A stretch of 36,948 nucleotides of DNA from Planctomycetia bacterium. GTDB taxonomy: Bacteria; Planctomycetota; Planctomycetia; Gemmatales; HRBIN36. The notes under the pieces are model-generated. The model ran no database searches. It had not been told where the DNA came from and saw only the letters and a list, made by a program, of their open reading frames with translations. The stretch covers positions 1 through 36,948 of the forward strand of contig JAEUIE010000009.1 in assembly GCA_016795155.1 (NCBI GenBank), read 5' to 3'. Within the stretch, counting starts at the first letter, position 1. Every line of letters starts with the position of its first letter. The position numbers and the translations under genes are program-made. Positions 24,491 through 33,159 of this stretch are shown one piece after another.

Positions 24491-26783
24491 GCTTCCACGC
24501 TGGCAACTGGTGCTCACCTGGCTGCTGGTAGCCTTGGCGGTACTGGCCACTGAGCTGGCAACCATCAAGCCCGGCTTTGCATACGACACGAACCGCTGGT
24601 TGGATTGGCTGATCACTCTGTTGTTGACTGCACCCCTGGCCATCATGGTGGCACGACATCAAGCGGGAAAGTCAGCAACTCGCGTTCCACCTGTTCTGTT
24701 CATTCTGACATTGAGCCTGTTTCTGCTGCCTGTCCTTATGGCCTTGACCGGTCGGTTACTGGGTTACCAGGGTTTGCTGCTGGAGATCATCCTGGCAGCA
24801 TCACTACGGAACCTGGCCATCGCTTTGGCATGCCTGGTGCATTGGCCTCGCTTGATCTATTCTGCAGCGATGGTCAGCCTGTTCCTGATGGTTTTTGCTC
24901 TGGTACAGGGGGAAGGAAAACTGATCCTGGCATGCCTGGCACTCTATTCGGCTCTGGGCTGCTGCTGGCTGCTCAACTGGTACTGGCTGCATCTGGTGAA
25001 GCAGGAACATCGGTGTGCAGCGCCGTGGGGCGCCATCGGCCTGTTGATGCTCATTCTTTCGGGCATTCTGGTGATGACGCTGGTCGGCCCAGCCAAGGCT
25101 GCACAAACCCTCTGGGGTTTTCTGCCCAGTTCAGGAGGCCGCGACGATTACGATCCCTTCTCGCGAGGTGGAGTCAACACCGGTGATGAGGTGATCAAAG
25201 GTTCGCAGGAATCCACCAGCACCGGCATGACCGACAGCGACTTCTTCCTCGACAGCCCGGACGATGCCCTCTACGATGTGGCACACGATCTGTATGGCGA
25301 CGTTATCAAGCCTCGCGACTGGCAGCGAACGATTGCCTTGCCTGCCGAGAAAATGCTCAAGAAGGAAATCATCCCGGCCGAATCGCTGAATGCTTCGAAA
25401 GAGTTTTCACTGTTGCGCCAGCCTCCGCCTCCCACTGGCGAGATGGGCAATCAGGGGCCGAGCGCGCTGCTCTATGTGCAGGGTCGAGTGCCGGTGCACC
25501 TGCGTTTGAAAGCTTACGAACTGTTTGATGGCATTATCTGGAGCGAACCGGAATACCATGGCTCAACTGGTGATGTTCATCGCGATGAAGCGCCGTGGAT
25601 GAAAATCAGTTACTACCAGTGGCCTGAGCTTTTCTCACAGCCTGAAAAACATGTCATCAAGATTGCCAGATTCAAGACCGATGCCTTGCCGTTTCCGCCA
25701 CAGATCCAGCGTTTCCGTGTAGGGAAAATTCATGATCGCACGTTTTTCGGCTGGTCGCAGGATGGCATTCTGCGCATGGTTGAGCGCAACGTGCCAAAAG
25801 GCACGCTGACCGAAGTGGAAACCGCGGTGGTGGATGTCCGCCTGCTTGAAAGTAAAAGACTGGCATGGGACAAACCAACGCGCCTGCTCAACTATGTCAG
25901 TCTGCCGGGCATCGATTCTCTGGTCGAGAAGTTGAATGCCCTGGCCTTGCGCTATGCAGGTGAAACGCCACGGGGCTGGAAACAGATTGAAGCCATCGTC
26001 GCCGGGGTACGACAAGATTTTCAATTGAACCGTAAAGCTCAGCCACCGGCGGATTGCCGCGATGTGCTCAGTCATTTTCTTGAGTGTCGCACCGGCCGCG
26101 ATGTTGATTTCGCCACGCTCACCGCTATGCTGCTGCGAACGCAGGGCTACCCGTGCCGGGTGGTGAGTGGATTCTATGGCGACCCGGCACATCACGATGC
26201 CAATACGGATCACACGCTGATTTTCAAGGATGACATGCATTTCTGGGTTGAAGTGCTGGCAGGCGGCAAAGTCTGGGTGCCCGTGGAACCGACGCCCGGT
26301 TATCAACTGGCCTCGCCGCTCTATTCGTGGATAGATCGCCTGCAACAAGCCGCTGCTGCCTTCTGGCAATGGTGCCTGCAGCATCCGCTGGCTATGGCTC
26401 TGCTGCTGGGGCTGGTGCTGGCAGCGATCATCAACCGGCAGGAACTGCTCGATCGCTGGTATCGCCTGCGCTGGCGCTGGCTGACAGGTCAGTCACCCCG
26501 CGAGCAGTTGCGTTTCACCCAGGCGCTGCTGGATCGCCGCAGCCGGGGCACCGCCTGGCAGCGACCGTGTGGCATCACGCCGAGCCTCTGGTATCCACAG
26601 CAGTGCCCGGAACTGGATCGCTGGGCCGCCATGTTTGCCTGGGCTGGATACGCTCCACCGTATGTCGAGTGTCCCTGGACGGTTCACGAAGTTACTGCCA
26701 CCTGCGATACCATTGTCCAGAGCTATCCCCGACGGCAAGTGCGACGACTTTCGTCATCTCAAACTTCGACTTTATCACCATGA
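24480..26783 (+). CDS. Transglutaminase-like membrane protein (TgpA-type), catalytic residues altered
   Basis: A 767-residue protein starting at a GTG inside the DUF58 gene. It has about six N-terminal membrane segments (residues 8-220), an extracytoplasmic linker, a transglutaminase-like core (about 490-615), one more membrane segment (about 630-650) and a cytoplasmic tail. In active TgpA-type proteins the core reads R-x-G-x-C-x-x-F-A, then H-x-W-V-E-V, then D-P-T-P. Here these are RTGRDVDFA with D541 in the Cys position, MHFWVEV with H587 kept, and VEPTPGY with E603 in the Asp position. The usual thiol chemistry is therefore not expected. The DUF4129-like tail is not obvious. It is translationally coupled on both sides. 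Confidence 0.8.
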   Translation: MAVKLPRWQLVLTWLLVALAVLATELATIKPGFAYDTNRWLDWLITLLLTAPLAIMVARHQAGKSATRVPPVLFILTLSLFLLPVLMALTGRLLGYQGLLLEIILAASLRNLAIALACLVHWPRLIYSAAMVSLFLMVFALVQGEGKLILACLALYSALGCCWLLNWYWLHLVKQEHRCAAPWGAIGLLMLILSGILVMTLVGPAKAAQTLWGFLPSSGGRDDYDPFSRGGVNTGDEVIKGSQESTSTGMTDSDFFLDSPDDALYDVAHDLYGDVIKPRDWQRTIALPAEKMLKKEIIPAESLNASKEFSLLRQPPPPTGEMGNQGPSALLYVQGRVPVHLRLKAYELFDGIIWSEPEYHGSTGDVHRDEAPWMKISYYQWPELFSQPEKHVIKIARFKTDALPFPPQIQRFRVGKIHDRTFFGWSQDGILRMVERNVPKGTLTEVETAVVDVRLLESKRLAWDKPTRLLNYVSLPGIDSLVEKLNALALRYAGETPRGWKQIEAIVAGVRQDFQLNRKAQPPADCRDVLSHFLECRTGRDVDFATLTAMLLRTQGYPCRVVSGFYGDPAHHDANTDHTLIFKDDMHFWVEVLAGGKVWVPVEPTPGYQLASPLYSWIDRLQQAAAAFWQWCLQHPLAMALLLGLVLAAIINRQELLDRWYRLRWRWLTGQSPREQLRFTQALLDRRSRGTAWQRPCGITPSLWYPQQCPELDRWAAMFAWAGYAPPYVECPWTVHEVTATCDTIVQSYPRRQVRRLSSSQTSTLSP

Positions 26784-27730
26784 GTGCACCATTGAATAAA
26801 GCTCCTGTTTCACTTCAATCGTTAGACAGCCTGCGTCACCGGCTCAACAGCACGCTGCTGGGCAAGCCCCAGGTGATTGAGCAGGTGCTTGCGTGCCTTC
26901 TGGCACGCGGCCATCTGCTGCTGGAAGACCTGCCCGGACTGGGCAAAACCACGGTTGCCAAAACCCTGGCAGAATCGATAGGCAGCACCTTCGCCCGTGT
27001 GCAGTGTACGCCCGATCTGCTGCCCGGCGACATCACCGGCTTCAGCATCTTCAATCAGCAGACGCGCGCCTTCGAATTCCGGCAAGGGCCGGTCTTTGCC
27101 GACATCCTGCTCGCGGATGAAATCAACCGTGCCACGCCACGCACCCAGAGTGCACTGCTCGAAGCGATGGCAGAACACCAGGTAACCGTGGACAATGTCC
27201 GCTATCCCCTTTCCAAAATCAGCTTCGTGATGGCGACGCAGAACCCGGTGGAACATCATGGTACCTATCACTTGCCGGAAGCTCAGCTAGATCGCTTTGC
27301 AATGAAGATTACCATCGGGTATCCTTCGCCGGAACATGAAGCGCGGATGCTGGCTCAGGCCATTGAACAGGCAACAACTGCTGAAGTGCCAGGTGCCCCG
27401 AAACCGCTACTGACCATCAACGAACTGATGCAGATGCAGCAGCAGGTGGCGCGATTGCCGGTGCAGGCTCAGGTGCAGCAGTATCTGGTAGCGCTCGGTA
27501 CAGCTACACGCAAGCACAGGCAGGTAACGCTGGGTTTAAGCCCGCGTGGGTTGTTGCAGTGGCAGCGGGTAGCCCAGGCCCGGGCGTTTCTGCTCGGCCG
27601 GGGCTTTGTCACTCCTGACGACATTCAGGATGTTGCCTTGCCGGTGCTCAGCGTGAGGCTGGGCATTGAGCCGGAAGCTGTCAAAACAGTCATTCGTGAT
27701 ATCCTCGATTCCGTCCCCGTACCGGTGTAA
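26780..27730 (+). CDS. MoxR-family AAA+ ATPase
   Basis: A 316-residue AAA+ ATPase of the MoxR/AAA_3 type, thought to act as a chaperone on partner proteins such as the DUF58 family. Walker A is EDLPGLGKTT, Walker B is ILLADEINRATPRTQSALLEAM, sensor 1 is FVMATQNPVEHHGTYHLPEAQLDRF, and the C-terminal lid contains LGLSPRGLLQWQRVAQARAFLLGR. All are intact. The ATG overlaps the preceding stop (ATGA), and a longer in-frame extension back to 26327 is only a shadow of the transglutaminase gene. The permease gene starts two bases after its stop. Confidence 0.93.
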   Translation: MSAPLNKAPVSLQSLDSLRHRLNSTLLGKPQVIEQVLACLLARGHLLLEDLPGLGKTTVAKTLAESIGSTFARVQCTPDLLPGDITGFSIFNQQTRAFEFRQGPVFADILLADEINRATPRTQSALLEAMAEHQVTVDNVRYPLSKISFVMATQNPVEHHGTYHLPEAQLDRFAMKITIGYPSPEHEARMLAQAIEQATTAEVPGAPKPLLTINELMQMQQQVARLPVQAQVQQYLVALGTATRKHRQVTLGLSPRGLLQWQRVAQARAFLLGRGFVTPDDIQDVALPVLSVRLGIEPEAVKTVIRDILDSVPVPV

Positions 27731-27732
27731 CC

Positions 27733-29310
27733 ATGGATCCAGGGCAAATGTTTTTTGGTGGATTGCTGCGAGCCGCCCAGGCGGGATTGGAAGCAGCGCC
27801 AACGCTCATCTGTGGCCTGATCATCGCTGCGGTGTTCAGCCAGATGCTGGGGCCACGACGTACTGCCCAGCTTTTTGGCGAAGGCACCCGACAGGCTCTG
27901 CTGCGTGCCTGGATTCTGGGAATGCTGCTCCCCGTCTGTTCGCTCGGCGTATTCCCCATCATCCGGGAACTGCGGCGCAGCGGCATCTCCGGCGGCAGCA
28001 TTCTCGCCTTTGCCCTTTCGGGACCGCTGTTCAATCCGCTCACGTTTCTTTATGGCCTGACGCTGTCAGAACCGATGGTGATCATCTGCTTCAGCTTTGC
28101 TTCGCTGGCCGTCGTCACGATTGCCGGGCTGGTGTGGGACAGATTGTTCCCTCACAGCGCGATGGAACTGCCTGCGGAACCTCCCCCGCTTCCATACGGC
28201 TTAACGCGGCTTTTTGCTGTGCTGCTGGCTGCCTCACGAACACTGGTCAGTTCTTCCATGCTCTACATGATGATGGCTCTGATCGGCGTGGGGCTGCTGG
28301 GGGCGTTCATTCCCTTCGGCGCACTCGAGACGACCATGAAACACGACGACCCGATGTCTCCCGTCATCATGAGCGGAGTGGCCACGCCGGCCTACATTTC
28401 GCCCATGCGGGCCATGATGCAGATGGGACTACTCTTCGAGCATGGCAATTCGGTCGGCGCCGGGCTGACGCTCCTCATACTCGGTGCCGGGTTTAACCTC
28501 GGTGTCATTGTCTGGATCTGGCGCTACTACCATACACGGGCGATGATCACCTGGCTGTTGCTGCTGGTGCTGACGGTGCTGGCGATTTCTTATGCAATCA
28601 ACACGCCGCTCGATTTTGCTACCAACCGCGAAGGGCATACTCATGCGTTCGATGAATTCACCAATCCGTTCCATCATCCGCTCTTTGCAGCCGAATATCT
28701 CACGCAGATTAAGGCCAAACTCAGCGAAAGAATGGAAGTCCATGAGTATGTCAGCCTGTATGCCCTGGCCGGTCTGGCCGTGCTGGGATTGCTGGTGCGC
28801 CTCAGCGAGCGGTTCGGGTCGTGGGAAAGCTGGCTGCGACGAAAACCACAGAATGCAGAAACCGACGTGAACGCCCCCTGGTGGAACCGGCCCCTACCCA
28901 ACAGGGTGCTGGCAGGCATTGCCCTGGTTGCACTGGTGGCGTTCAGCATCCTCGGGTGTTATCTCTATTATCCTGACGAAAGTGTTTTGTTTGATCAGAT
29001 GCGGGTGTACCGTGTCGAGGTGCAGTCGGAAGTGCTGAGCTACCATCCTGAGAAACCGCAGGATCACCTGCAGCGGATGATTCCCAAGCTCGATGACCTG
29101 AGCCGCAAGCTGGAAGTGAGTCTGTTTCTGCGTCGCTGGACGCTGGACCCGACTATCCATGAACTCGCCGAGGAATACCGCGAAACGCTGGAGCATCTGC
29201 GTGATGGAGCCCGTGAGAAGAAACTCAAGCAGGAAGAACTGCCGGGGTACAATGCCACGATCTATCGTCTCCACGAAGCATTGCGAAAGAAAGTGAAGGA
29301 AGGCGCTTGA
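27733..29310 (+). CDS. Permease of the ArsP/DUF318 (YraQ-like) type with long C-terminal extension
   Basis: A 525-residue polytopic membrane protein with about nine or ten hydrophobic segments. The first half has the ArsP_1 pattern: GLEAAPTLICGLIIAAVFSQML, GMLLPVCSLGVFPIIRELRRSGIS and ALSGPLFNPLTFLYGL, repeated in the second half as MMMALIGVGLLGAFIP and SPVIMSGVATPAYISPMRAMMQMG. Relatives export trivalent organoarsenicals or are of unknown function. The last 120 residues form a soluble, charged, helical tail after a final membrane segment (VLAGIALVALVAFSILGCYLYY). It is placed two bases after moxR, so it is part of the DUF58 operon, which is unusual for this permease. Confidence 0.8.
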   Translation: MDPGQMFFGGLLRAAQAGLEAAPTLICGLIIAAVFSQMLGPRRTAQLFGEGTRQALLRAWILGMLLPVCSLGVFPIIRELRRSGISGGSILAFALSGPLFNPLTFLYGLTLSEPMVIICFSFASLAVVTIAGLVWDRLFPHSAMELPAEPPPLPYGLTRLFAVLLAASRTLVSSSMLYMMMALIGVGLLGAFIPFGALETTMKHDDPMSPVIMSGVATPAYISPMRAMMQMGLLFEHGNSVGAGLTLLILGAGFNLGVIVWIWRYYHTRAMITWLLLLVLTVLAISYAINTPLDFATNREGHTHAFDEFTNPFHHPLFAAEYLTQIKAKLSERMEVHEYVSLYALAGLAVLGLLVRLSERFGSWESWLRRKPQNAETDVNAPWWNRPLPNRVLAGIALVALVAFSILGCYLYYPDESVLFDQMRVYRVEVQSEVLSYHPEKPQDHLQRMIPKLDDLSRKLEVSLFLRRWTLDPTIHELAEEYRETLEHLRDGAREKKLKQEELPGYNATIYRLHEALRKKVKEGA

Positions 29311-29314
29311 ACCA

Positions 29315-29335
29315 GGTGACTGTTGACAGATCACC
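29315..29335. terminator. Weak hairpin between convergent genes
   Basis: GGTGA-CTG and CAG-A-TCACC form an 8-bp stem with one bulged base around a TTGA loop. It lies in the 20-base gap between the permease stop and the end of the convergent lipoprotein gene. No T-run follows, so it is only a candidate terminator. Confidence 0.4.
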
Positions 29336-29756
29336 GCTGTGCGGCAGAATCGAGAATCAGTTCATAGACATTGTCTCTATCGGGCTTCACTTCATACTCC
29401 AGGCCAGACGATTCAAACCGAGCATACTTGGGATTCAGCACCAGTGGTGCGTGGTGTGCCTTGGAATGGGAACCGGCGCCATCGATCACCAGCATTTGGA
29501 TTACAGCCACGCGATAAGCGCCAGGCAAGGCGCCAGGTTTGCCACCCGAGGTAATCGTGAAGGTTCCATCGGGGTTTGTCCTGGCCCGTGCACCGTGTCC
29601 GGCCAATGAACTGAATTCGACGATTGCCCCGGCGACCGGCTTGCGATCCTTCAGGAGCACGCGGCCAGTTACCGGGTAGAGTTTATCGCTCGAAGAGCCG
29701 CAGCCTGCCAGAGAACTGGCTGCGATCAGCAATGCCAGAAAGAATCGGTTGGACAT
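29331..29756 (-). CDS. Lipoprotein with carboxypeptidase-regulatory-like fold
   Basis: A 141-residue protein with a lipoprotein signal ending in the lipobox LAGC (Cys19). The mature part, YPVTGRVLLKDRKPVAGAIVEF, then RTNPDGTFTI and LPGAYRVAV, follows the transthyretin-like, carboxypeptidase-regulatory beta-sandwich pattern common in planctomycete lipoproteins. It is the second gene of a two-gene unit, starting six bases after the DUF1559 stop; planctomycetes very often pair these two gene types. Role unknown, presumably a periplasmic or cell-surface binding function. Confidence 0.8.
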   Translation of the reverse strand: MSNRFFLALLIAASSLAGCGSSSDKLYPVTGRVLLKDRKPVAGAIVEFSSLAGHGARARTNPDGTFTITSGGKPGALPGAYRVAVIQMLVIDGAGSHSKAHHAPLVLNPKYARFESSGLEYEVKPDRDNVYELILDSAAQR

Positions 29757-29762
29757 GAAGAA

Positions 29763-30764
29763 TTAGAAATCCGGAATTTCCCGGCCATCATTGCGATTGC
29801 ACAAACGAGACAGCACTTCGGTACTAATCTGATTGCTCAGCGGTATGACGCGACCATCGACAAAGGCAAACTGGCAGAGTCCGGGATGCCAGCTTCCAAA
29901 GGCAAACAAGCCGAGTCCATTGACATCATCGTTGGGACCATTGGCAATGGGCACCCCTACGCCACCCACTCTGGCGGAATAGTAAAAGCGGGAACCATCG
30001 TAGGCCGGGCCATTGTCGGGAATGGTCGCCAGCTTGTTGGCCTGTACATGCATTTCGCCAATCAAAATGGTTTGCGCGGTGCCATCGCGGACATCAGCAA
30101 TGCGGATGCGGTCGCGCCAGTTGTCGCTGCGGCCACCATCAGTCGGGCGGGCCGAGATCAGCACGCCCGTACCCTGACCACCCCAGTAGAAATCGGTTTC
30201 CAAACCGCTCGCGCCGGGGGAAAGGTCCCCCATGTTGGCAGCATAATCGGAAGCTGCACCGCCGGGCACAATGGCGGGTGGGAACCCGCATCCACAAGGC
30301 AGCACAAATCCACCAGTCGTTGTTGATTCCACTACCGCTTCACTGGGGCTGCGTCGCGTTGGGCAGATATAGAGTTTCACCACATTGCGGCGAACGGATT
30401 CATCATGCGAGCCGAAAGGCTGCATCATATTCCACCGGGAGTATTCATTATCTTTCTCCAGGTAGGGTAAAATGCGCACTTTCCAGGTCGGGAAATCCAG
30501 ATCGGGTGAAACAGCAAAAGGAGGGATATTGTAAGGCTGAAACGCCAGTCGAGCTGGTGGAAAGAAACCGTAGTCATGATGATAATGGAGCGTCGCCAGG
30601 GAGATTTGCTTCAGGTTGTTCTGGCAGAGCAGACGGTTGGCGGCTTCCCGTACTTTCTGAATGGCAGGCAGCACCAGTGCCATCAACAGCGAAATGATGG
30701 CGATCACCACGAGCAATTCAATCAGCGTGAAACCGATTCGTCGAGAACTGGCGAAATATCTCAT
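29763..30764 (-). CDS. DUF1559 pseudopilin-like protein
   Basis: A 333-residue protein with an N-terminal prepilin signal: cleavage is expected after G11 in [26 protein letters not shown], with the conserved Glu at the fifth position of the mature protein. The following helix [21 protein letters not shown] and the globular domain, including [12 protein letters not shown] and [23 protein letters not shown], are the DUF1559 hallmark of planctomycetes, in which there are many paralogues. It is presumed to be processed by a prepilin peptidase and to act with type II secretion-like assemblies. GAGG lies eight bases before the ATG. Confidence 0.93.
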   Translation of the reverse strand: MRYFASSRRIGFTLIELLVVIAIISLLMALVLPAIQKVREAANRLLCQNNLKQISLATLHYHHDYGFFPPARLAFQPYNIPPFAVSPDLDFPTWKVRILPYLEKDNEYSRWNMMQPFGSHDESVRRNVVKLYICPTRRSPSEAVVESTTTGGFVLPCGCGFPPAIVPGGAASDYAANMGDLSPGASGLETDFYWGGQGTGVLISARPTDGGRSDNWRDRIRIADVRDGTAQTILIGEMHVQANKLATIPDNGPAYDGSRFYYSARVGGVGVPIANGPNDDVNGLGLFAFGSWHPGLCQFAFVDGRVIPLSNQISTEVLSRLCNRNDGREIPDF

Positions 30765-31063
30765 GTCAACCTCAATTGAAATCCAACTTCACTTCACACA
30801 TTGATTAAATGGGACAGTGCGGGAATGGGAATTCTCCCAGAACACCGACTGCAAATGGCAAACTGCGCAACATCCCTGCGCGATTCATCAACCTTGATTT
30901 ATTGAAATAAGTATAACCAATACATACGTATTACCCCAAGCATTTTTCCCATTATTGATGGTATATGATGCGTGCAAATTGCATTGTGGTGTCGCAATAA
31001 CTGAAAAATCAATAGAGTAGCTCGAACCCCTCTAGTTATACTAAGTATAACTTCTATGTGATA
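30765..31063. other. AT-rich intergenic region upstream of the DUF1559 gene
   Basis: No gene is visible. It carries AAGTATAACC at 30909-30918 and a 17-base palindrome at 31035-31051, and is much more A+T-rich than the neighbouring genes. The promoter of the minus-strand DUF1559 gene should lie at the left side of the region. Confidence 0.5.
31035..31051. repeat. GTTATAC palindrome, possible operator
   Basis: GTTATACTAAGTATAAC has 8-base arms around a central A. Half-site GTATAAC recurs at 31074-31080, and AAGTATAACC at 30909 and 23177. The same sequence family is next to the promoter of the DUF58 operon. Confidence 0.5.
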
Positions 31064-31138
31064 TTACGCGTTCGTATAACTATGCTCTTCGCCGAATAGA
31101 GCGCGCTTCAAGAAATCCTCTGGTATGTCGAGAGTCAT
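31064..31138 (-). pseudogene. Short gene remnant adjoining the IS5 element
   Basis: The frame MTLDIPEDFLKRALFGEEHSYTNA ends at a TAA. It begins two bases from the probable end of the IS5 element, and the frame remains open into the element, so it could be the tail of a gene whose 5' part was displaced. The I-P-E-(D/E)-x-L start resembles small antitoxin-like proteins, but it is too short to assign and lacks a ribosome binding site. Confidence 0.3.
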
Positions 31139-31155
31139 ACGAGCGTGTTGACAAA

Positions 31156-31605
31156 TTACCTGAGCAGCATCATTACAGAGCCTAACTGGAAGAACCCCAA
31201 GAAGTTCTGTCCAGTTTTTTCGTACTTGGTGGCGATACGGCGGTATCGTTTGAGCCAGTTGAACGTCCGCTCCACGATGTTCCTCATCTTGTACCAATGT
31301 TGGTCATACTCTCGCGGCTCCTTGCGATTCTTGCGTGAGGGAATCACGGCTTCAATCTCTTCTGCTTCCAATGTTTTGACGAACGCTTCACTGTCATAGC
31401 CTTGGTTGGCAATGGCGATTTCCACTTCAACATTTTTCATCAATGCAGGGGCTTGGGTAATGTCATGCACTTGACCTGGAGTAAGGATCATTTGCTGGGG
31501 GTTTCCCAATCCGTCCACGCGCAGATGCACCTTGGTTGTCAGGCCCCCACGAGACCGCCCCATGCCCTGCTTGGCTCGACTCTCCTCGCACGAAAGCCCC
31601 TTTTT
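31156..31605 (-). CDS. IS5-family transposase, second frame (expressed by -1 frameshift)
   Basis: From the slippery AGAAAAAGG the -1 frame reads KKGLSCEESRAKQGMGRSRGGLTTK, matching the usual Q-A-L-G-R-S-R-G-G-x-(S/T)-T-K link. The first internal ATG is at 31563. The second Asp is in IANQGYDSEAF and the catalytic Glu in MRNIVERTFNWLKRYRRIATKYEKT. The C-terminus is complete (QLGSVMMLLR). No internal stop is seen, so the element may be functional. IS427-group elements commonly split the transposase this way. Confidence 0.82.
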   Translation of the reverse strand, partial: KKGLSCEESRAKQGMGRSRGGLTTKVHLRVDGLGNPQQMILTPGQVHDITQAPALMKNVEVEIAIANQGYDSEAFVKTLEAEEIEAVIPSRKNRKEPREYDQHWYKMRNIVERTFNWLKRYRRIATKYEKTGQNFLGFFQLGSVMMLLR

Positions 31606-31928
31606 CTAGCACCCGCAGCATGCTGATGCGCACGCATGATCGTGCTGTCGAGCATGGCTACTTCTTCGTCGGGCTGCTCATTGAGTGCTTGCATGATACG
31701 GGCCCAGACACCCAAACGACACCAATTGGAAAAGCGTTTGAAGACGGTATTCCAAGGACCAAACTCGGCTGGAAGATCACGCCACGGGCAACCGGTTCCC
31801 AGAATGTAAAGAACAGCATGAACGAATCGTCTCGTATCTTTGGGACGGCGACCCACTTTACCTTCCTCAGCCGGAAAGAGGTGACGAATCCGCTCATACT
31901 TCTCTTCGGATATCGAATGCCGTTCCAT
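31539..31928 (-). CDS. IS5-family transposase, first frame
   Basis: The 129-residue N-terminal part of the transposase. It contains the DUF4096-type start ERIRHLFPAEEGKVGRRPKDTRRFVHAVLYILGTGCPWRDLP, then FSNWCRLGVWARIM, and the first catalytic Asp in VAMLDSTIMRAHQHAAGARK. The sequence after AGARK is read in the wrong frame and is not family-like, so the functional product requires a -1 shift at the A5G4 stretch (31597-31605). The start ATG at 31928 is the family-typical one. Confidence 0.85.
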   Translation of the reverse strand: MERHSISEEKYERIRHLFPAEEGKVGRRPKDTRRFVHAVLYILGTGCPWRDLPAEFGPWNTVFKRFSNWCRLGVWARIMQALNEQPDEEVAMLDSTIMRAHQHAAGARKRGFRARRVEPSRAWGGLVGA

Positions 31929-32206
31929 GGCAGAATCTCCTGATTTGACAGAAGACCCTATACCTGATTACGCTGGCTTGTCTAGAGTATTTCCACACGC
32001 CCTAATCTTTTGTTAAGTGGACAAATCTCTGTCGTTTTGCTTGTATTCTGCATTTCTCTCCATTACTATCCGTGCATTACTGGGTTAAGCAAATTGGTTG
32101 AAGCTGCTCATCCACAAAAAGCGAGTGAGTAGTATTCAATCAAACACCCCTGCTTTTACGTTTTTAGCTGGGTAATGGCTCGATATTCTTCATAGGAGTA
32201 GCATCA

Positions 32207-33088
32207 ATGAAAAGGTTGTTATTGCTGTTCGGTATTCTGACTGTACTGGCTGTAGTCAGCCAGATGACAGCGGATGATTCGCCTGCTCGCAAGTCCGCAG
32301 AAGCGGAAATTCGTTCGCAGGCAGTTGCATTTTGCAAAGCCTTCAACCAGGGCAATGCTTCTGCGGTGGCAGCCTTCTATTCCGATGGCTGTGAATACAC
32401 CAGCGAGACGGGACGAAAACTCGTGGGCCGCTCTGCTATCGAAGCAGCTTACACTGAACATTTCAAAACCAACCCGGGAGAGACCATTTCGGTGGATATC
32501 ACATCCATCCGGTTCCCCTCAACTTCCATGGCAATTGAAGAAGGAACCATTGAAACGCGATTCGCCCAAGAGACTGCATTGCCAAACTGTTCCCACTATC
32601 GAGCAGTACATGTGCTGGAGAATGGGAAATGGCTGACTGCCTTGTCACAGGAATGGGGCGTAAGTCAGGACAAGATTAAGGATTTGAGCTGGCTCATTGG
32701 TCAGTGGGACGCTACCACCAAGCAGGGCGTGATCCAACTTCAATTTGAATGGAATGAAAAGAAGAACACTATCCTGACCCGATTCACCATGAAGAATGGC
32801 GACAAGGTACTGGCTTCAGGCAACGGCAGGATTCATCAGAATGGCCGTGGCCTGGTTGGTAATTCCTATCAGGATAATGGAAAACACGGTGAATCGATTT
32901 GGTATCGTGATGGCAACCGCTGGATTGCTGAAGACTCCGAGACCGGTCCCGATGGTGCTGCCTCGCGATCTGTGAACATTCTTACTCGACTGAACGACAA
33001 TTCATTACTGTGGCGGACTGTCGAACGCACCATCAATGGCGAACCAGCCCCCGATGAAGTGCCAGTCAAACTGACTCGCAGCAAATAA
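32207..33088 (+). CDS. Secreted NTF2-like (SnoaL/DUF4440-type) protein
   Basis: A 293-residue protein with a signal peptide (MKRLLLLFGILTVLAVVSQMTA, cleavage before DD). Residues about 30-150 follow the NTF2-like cone fold seen in SgcJ/EcaC or DUF4440 proteins: AFCKAFNQGNASAVAAFYSDGCEYTSETGRKLVGRSAIEAAY. The second half (about 155-290) is a lipocalin-like beta-rich domain beginning LSWLIGQWDA. No catalytic set is recognised. A clear AGGAG lies nine bases before the ATG. The pairing of these two domains is common in planctomycete secreted proteins. It may be co-transcribed with the glycine-rich gene that begins 71 bases downstream. Confidence 0.75.
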   Translation: MKRLLLLFGILTVLAVVSQMTADDSPARKSAEAEIRSQAVAFCKAFNQGNASAVAAFYSDGCEYTSETGRKLVGRSAIEAAYTEHFKTNPGETISVDITSIRFPSTSMAIEEGTIETRFAQETALPNCSHYRAVHVLENGKWLTALSQEWGVSQDKIKDLSWLIGQWDATTKQGVIQLQFEWNEKKNTILTRFTMKNGDKVLASGNGRIHQNGRGLVGNSYQDNGKHGESIWYRDGNRWIAEDSETGPDGAASRSVNILTRLNDNSLLWRTVERTINGEPAPDEVPVKLTRSK

Positions 33089-33159
33089 TAATCAGACTCC
33101 GTGTGAGTCACTGTTTCATTTCCCATTTCATTCGTAAGGACTGCTTAAGGATACTCAAC

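Larger units (their letters stand above)
31141..31957 (-). mobile_element. IS5-family (IS427-like) insertion sequence
   Basis: About 0.8 kb with two overlapping minus-strand frames that together give one IS5-type transposase. The left end reads GAGCGTGTTGACAAA, as in many IS427-group elements; the right end (TTTGACAGAAGACCC near 31943-31957) is a weak inverted partner with about 9 of 15 bases matching. Exact ends and target duplication are uncertain. The element lies between the AT-rich region and the NTF2-like gene. Confidence 0.7.

Noticed and set aside
26327-26779. N-terminal extension of the MoxR frame
   Set aside because: It is a shadow of the transglutaminase-like gene; the ATG at 26780 overlapping the upstream stop gives a normal-length MoxR.
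31008-31035. tRNA-like GGTTCGA on the minus strand
   Set aside because: The bases around it cannot form a T-stem or an acceptor stem.
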